A DNA stretch of 8,649 bases from Planctomycetota bacterium. Its GTDB lineage: Bacteria > Planctomycetota > PLA2 > JAEUHO01. The position numbers and the translations under genes are program-made. The notes under the pieces are model-generated. The model saw only the letters and a list, made by a program, of their open reading frames with translations, had not been told where the DNA came from and searched no databases. Shown here piece after piece: positions 8,201-8,649 of this stretch. The DNA lies in contig JAPKHB010000150.1 of assembly GCA_026647295.1 (NCBI GenBank), positions 1 to 8,649 on the forward strand. Direction: 5' to 3'. The first letter of the stretch is position 1. Each line of letters begins with the position of its first letter.

Positions 8201-8602
8201 GGCCAGGGCCCCTGACGTGATCTCCGCGAACGTGGCTCCCCCGTCGGTGGAGCGGTAGACGTGGCCGTCCACCACGGCGTACAGCGTGTCGGGCTCGCGC
8301 TCGTCCACGGTGATGCGGGCGGGCGCGCGGGGCGTGCTGGAGGGCTTCAAGCCGCCCTCGAGGGGGGTCCAGGTCAACCCGCGATCCCGCGAGACGGCCA
8401 GCCCCAGCCCCAGCACCTGGGCGTAGAGCACGGCTTCGTCCTTGGGGTGCGCGCGCAGCCCCGCCAGGCCCCGCACCTCCAGCCCGGTGGTGCTGCTCGC
8501 CCAGCCCGCGCCCGGCGCCGGCCAGGGCCTGCTCGCGGCGCTCGCCGCCGACGCCGCGCTCGTCGTCACCGACGAGTGGCCGGCCTTCTTCGTCCCGCGC
8601 AT
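5210..8602 (-). CDS. Large double beta-propeller protein: Asp-box (sortilin/BNR-like) plus WD40 repeats
   Basis: 1,130 residues from ATG 8602, but the first ~34 residues are antisense to photolyase-like sequence and are doubtful; the frame is open to the right edge. The first coherent propeller sequence is from about residue 35. Section one (about 40-560) carries ten Asp boxes of the SxDxGxTW/F kind at 71, 118, 177, 225, 269, 362, 407, 446, 490 and 547, plus a degenerate one near 311. This is as in VPS10/sortilin, BNR and Ycf48-like propellers. A less regular part (560-740) contains an acidic linker of alternating Pro-Glu (695-701) and leads to a Pro/Ala linker (741-779). Section two (about 779-1064) is a WD40-like seven-bladed propeller, with GH at 806-807 and 886-887, a clear KVWD at 913-916, SPDG turns at 938, 979 and 1020, and a closing strand at 1056-1064. 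A Pro/Gly/Glu tail ends the protein. No catalytic residues are recognised; a binding or scaffold role is likely. No signal peptide is visible, probably because the true N-terminus is missing. Confidence 0.82.
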   Translation of the reverse strand: MRGTKKAGHSSVTTSAASAASAASRPWPAPGAGWASSTTGLEVRGLAGLRAHPKDEAVLYAQVLGLGLAVSRDRGLTWTPLEGGLKPSSTPRAPARITVDEREPDTLYAVVDGHVYRSTDGGATFAEITSGALATNTWDRTASAHLAYEVVVDPRKGLQLLVGTYNDGRHHGGLFESADGGRSWEQIAGSNLEGTGLGHDTFWIRRDPKTEKNVLVAGRSGAWYSDDRGRKFEPNAPGGEGLREIRHVSEYLQAGRDLYLADSAGLWRSKDAGRKWAKEPILAADVLFVAQDPHNQRRLRVITRDRGVLEGDESGREWRPLGGPAEGAAAGYGLALAREILIHPRVKKRVFLASPETGLHLSTDDGATFTPVAPDALPAHPASIVNVAVGPTGVHLALSAAGRVYRSTDDGRTFEAVGVLTTGPDVLVAGLLPGEWWVAGRRLLRSTDDGATWTLAYASEDGAERIAAVVPGPEAEVRVLLSRGGAVAASKDRGATWTLSPEPRIPAATYATALAVDPSDPDHWLVALRSLVLPWAPADPNGGVLETFDAGKTWKRVDEGLRPGRGEKPEQILARRGWNHGRLVVIDPASGLLLYGSDAMGLFGRVLLRPDAPKPERPPTWVRLAGPGLVESLRGFELETWAWQPGAGEAAGRLALGFVNPADQRREVWVARADGLRALLDHRLRPPPAGAEDDPEPEPEPFSVLPEAPAIPASLCFDPGVEGRLVGGDARGMQGVFAYTPEGATPRRVPGATAEPGPEAGADGPPPDGTAAPAPPAGLRVVSVGADGTVRDFDPAAGGDPRALAGHQGGVRAVVRLPGGGLATAGEDRTVRRWSGDPWASAEPYDTGARVNALLAGPDALYAALEETQAIVALPHGPGEARTFQGHSGGVRALAQGLDPARLYSGGADQTVKVWDTQTGMEVLSIPAGGVVTALAVSPDGARIVAAVEGFGLKAYDASGAPAGQLEMGTGAVNALAASPDGATLYAASTGVIGAIDAQALAPRALFLGPTAAVTCLGASPDGGWLAAGDADGGLWLYAVGEQDPRWRRAGAHAAAVHAVAVLASTAPAEAPPGESPPPGAPPGGAAPDGGAPPEGGAPPEGGSGPDKPAPEAPPPGPQDPAKSAPGGGS
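5300..5335 (-). repeat. Tandem GGAPPE repeat in the propeller protein's tail
   Basis: Two adjacent 18-base units each encode GGAPPE (residues 1090-1101), inside a longer Pro/Gly/Ala/Glu-rich stretch (about 1066-1130, bases 5213-5407). The units match in protein more closely than in DNA, so this is not a very recent duplication. It is probably a disordered tail or spacer. Confidence 0.5.
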
Positions 8603-8649
8603 GGTCGCCGCCGCGGCCGCGCGCCTCGACGTTCGCGTCGAGCAGGTCG
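8487..8649 (+). CDS. DNA photolyase fragment (internal piece, both ends missing)
   Basis: From about 8481 to the right edge one plus frame reads like the N-terminal alpha/beta (antenna-binding) domain of a DNA photolyase, probably class II-like. It has PAPGAGQGLLAALAADAA, then LVVTDEWPAFFVPRM, then an Ala-rich helix and a strand ending RVEQV. The VTD-x-x-P-x-F-F-x-PRM wording is what I recall from photolyases; I cannot search it. Photolyases repair UV-made pyrimidine dimers using FAD and light. In relatives about 80 residues precede this point, with an initial strand and helix. Here the frame has a stop at 8424-8426, and what lies between it and 8481 does not resemble photolyase. The coordinates use GTG 8487 as a nominal first codon, not a believed start. 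It overlaps the minus-strand propeller frame head to head, so at most one of the two is genuine over these bases; codon content favours this one. Confidence 0.5.
   Translation, partial: MVLLAQPAPGAGQGLLAALAADAALVVTDEWPAFFVPRMVAAAAARLDVRVEQV

Noticed and set aside
6557..8215. 552-residue plus-strand open frame opposite the propeller gene
   Set aside because: The minus frame has regularly spaced Asp boxes across this whole stretch, while the plus translation is low-complexity and featureless.
8476..8602. A true N-terminus or signal peptide for the propeller protein between ATG 8602 and GTG 8476
   Set aside because: The frame stays open to the window edge, but the residues are Ala/Ser/Thr/Arg-rich without a hydrophobic core, and the other strand has photolyase-like coding. 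No start here is believable.

Overview
The window is very G+C-rich (roughly three quarters G+C by eye), densely coded, and starts codons with GTG freely. The adaptor protein carries an ADSQSxWxNPDLKVY-type stretch, and there is a fused Asp-box/WD40 propeller protein. Both remind me of Planctomycetota or a neighbouring high-GC phylum. That is recall-based inference; no rRNA or marker gene is present to settle it. No tRNA, rRNA, CRISPR array, insertion sequence or attachment site was seen.

Left half (1-4696, plus strand): one tightly packed four-gene tripartite efflux operon of the MacAB-TolC kind. Its genes are a TolC-like outer-membrane factor (5' end outside the window), a HlyD/MacA-type adaptor with an unusually long coiled-coil section, a stand-alone MacB/LolD-type ATPase, and a stand-alone MacB-type permease. 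Every junction is a 4-base stop/start overlap (GTGA, ATGA, GTGA), so the four proteins are probably made by coupled translation. In principle they form an ATP-driven, envelope-spanning pump: ATPase plus permease in the inner membrane, adaptor in the periplasm, and TolC-like exit duct in the outer membrane. The substrate cannot be read from the sequence.

Middle (4697-4751): a 55-base gap between converging transcription units, holding only a weak imperfect hairpin.

Right half (4752-8602, minus strand): a two-gene unit. The first gene encodes a large protein of about 1,100 residues. It has an N-terminal Asp-box (sortilin/VPS10/BNR-like) propeller section with ten clear SxDxGxTW-type motifs, then a complete seven-bladed WD40-like propeller, then a Pro/Gly/Ala/Glu-rich tail. 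Eleven bases downstream lies a small single-pass membrane-anchored protein of unknown function. The two may work together at the envelope.

Right edge (about 8481-8649): the plus strand reads as an internal piece of a DNA photolyase, while the minus-strand propeller frame runs through the same bases with no sensible N-terminus or signal peptide. Each gene appears to lose its own 5' end at the same place, around 8480-8510. This is either a real rearrangement junction or a chimeric assembly end, and it is the most anomalous point in the window.

I did not find a convincing new defence or mobile system. The most novel items are the double-propeller fusion with its small membrane partner, the enlarged adaptor, and the right-edge junction.
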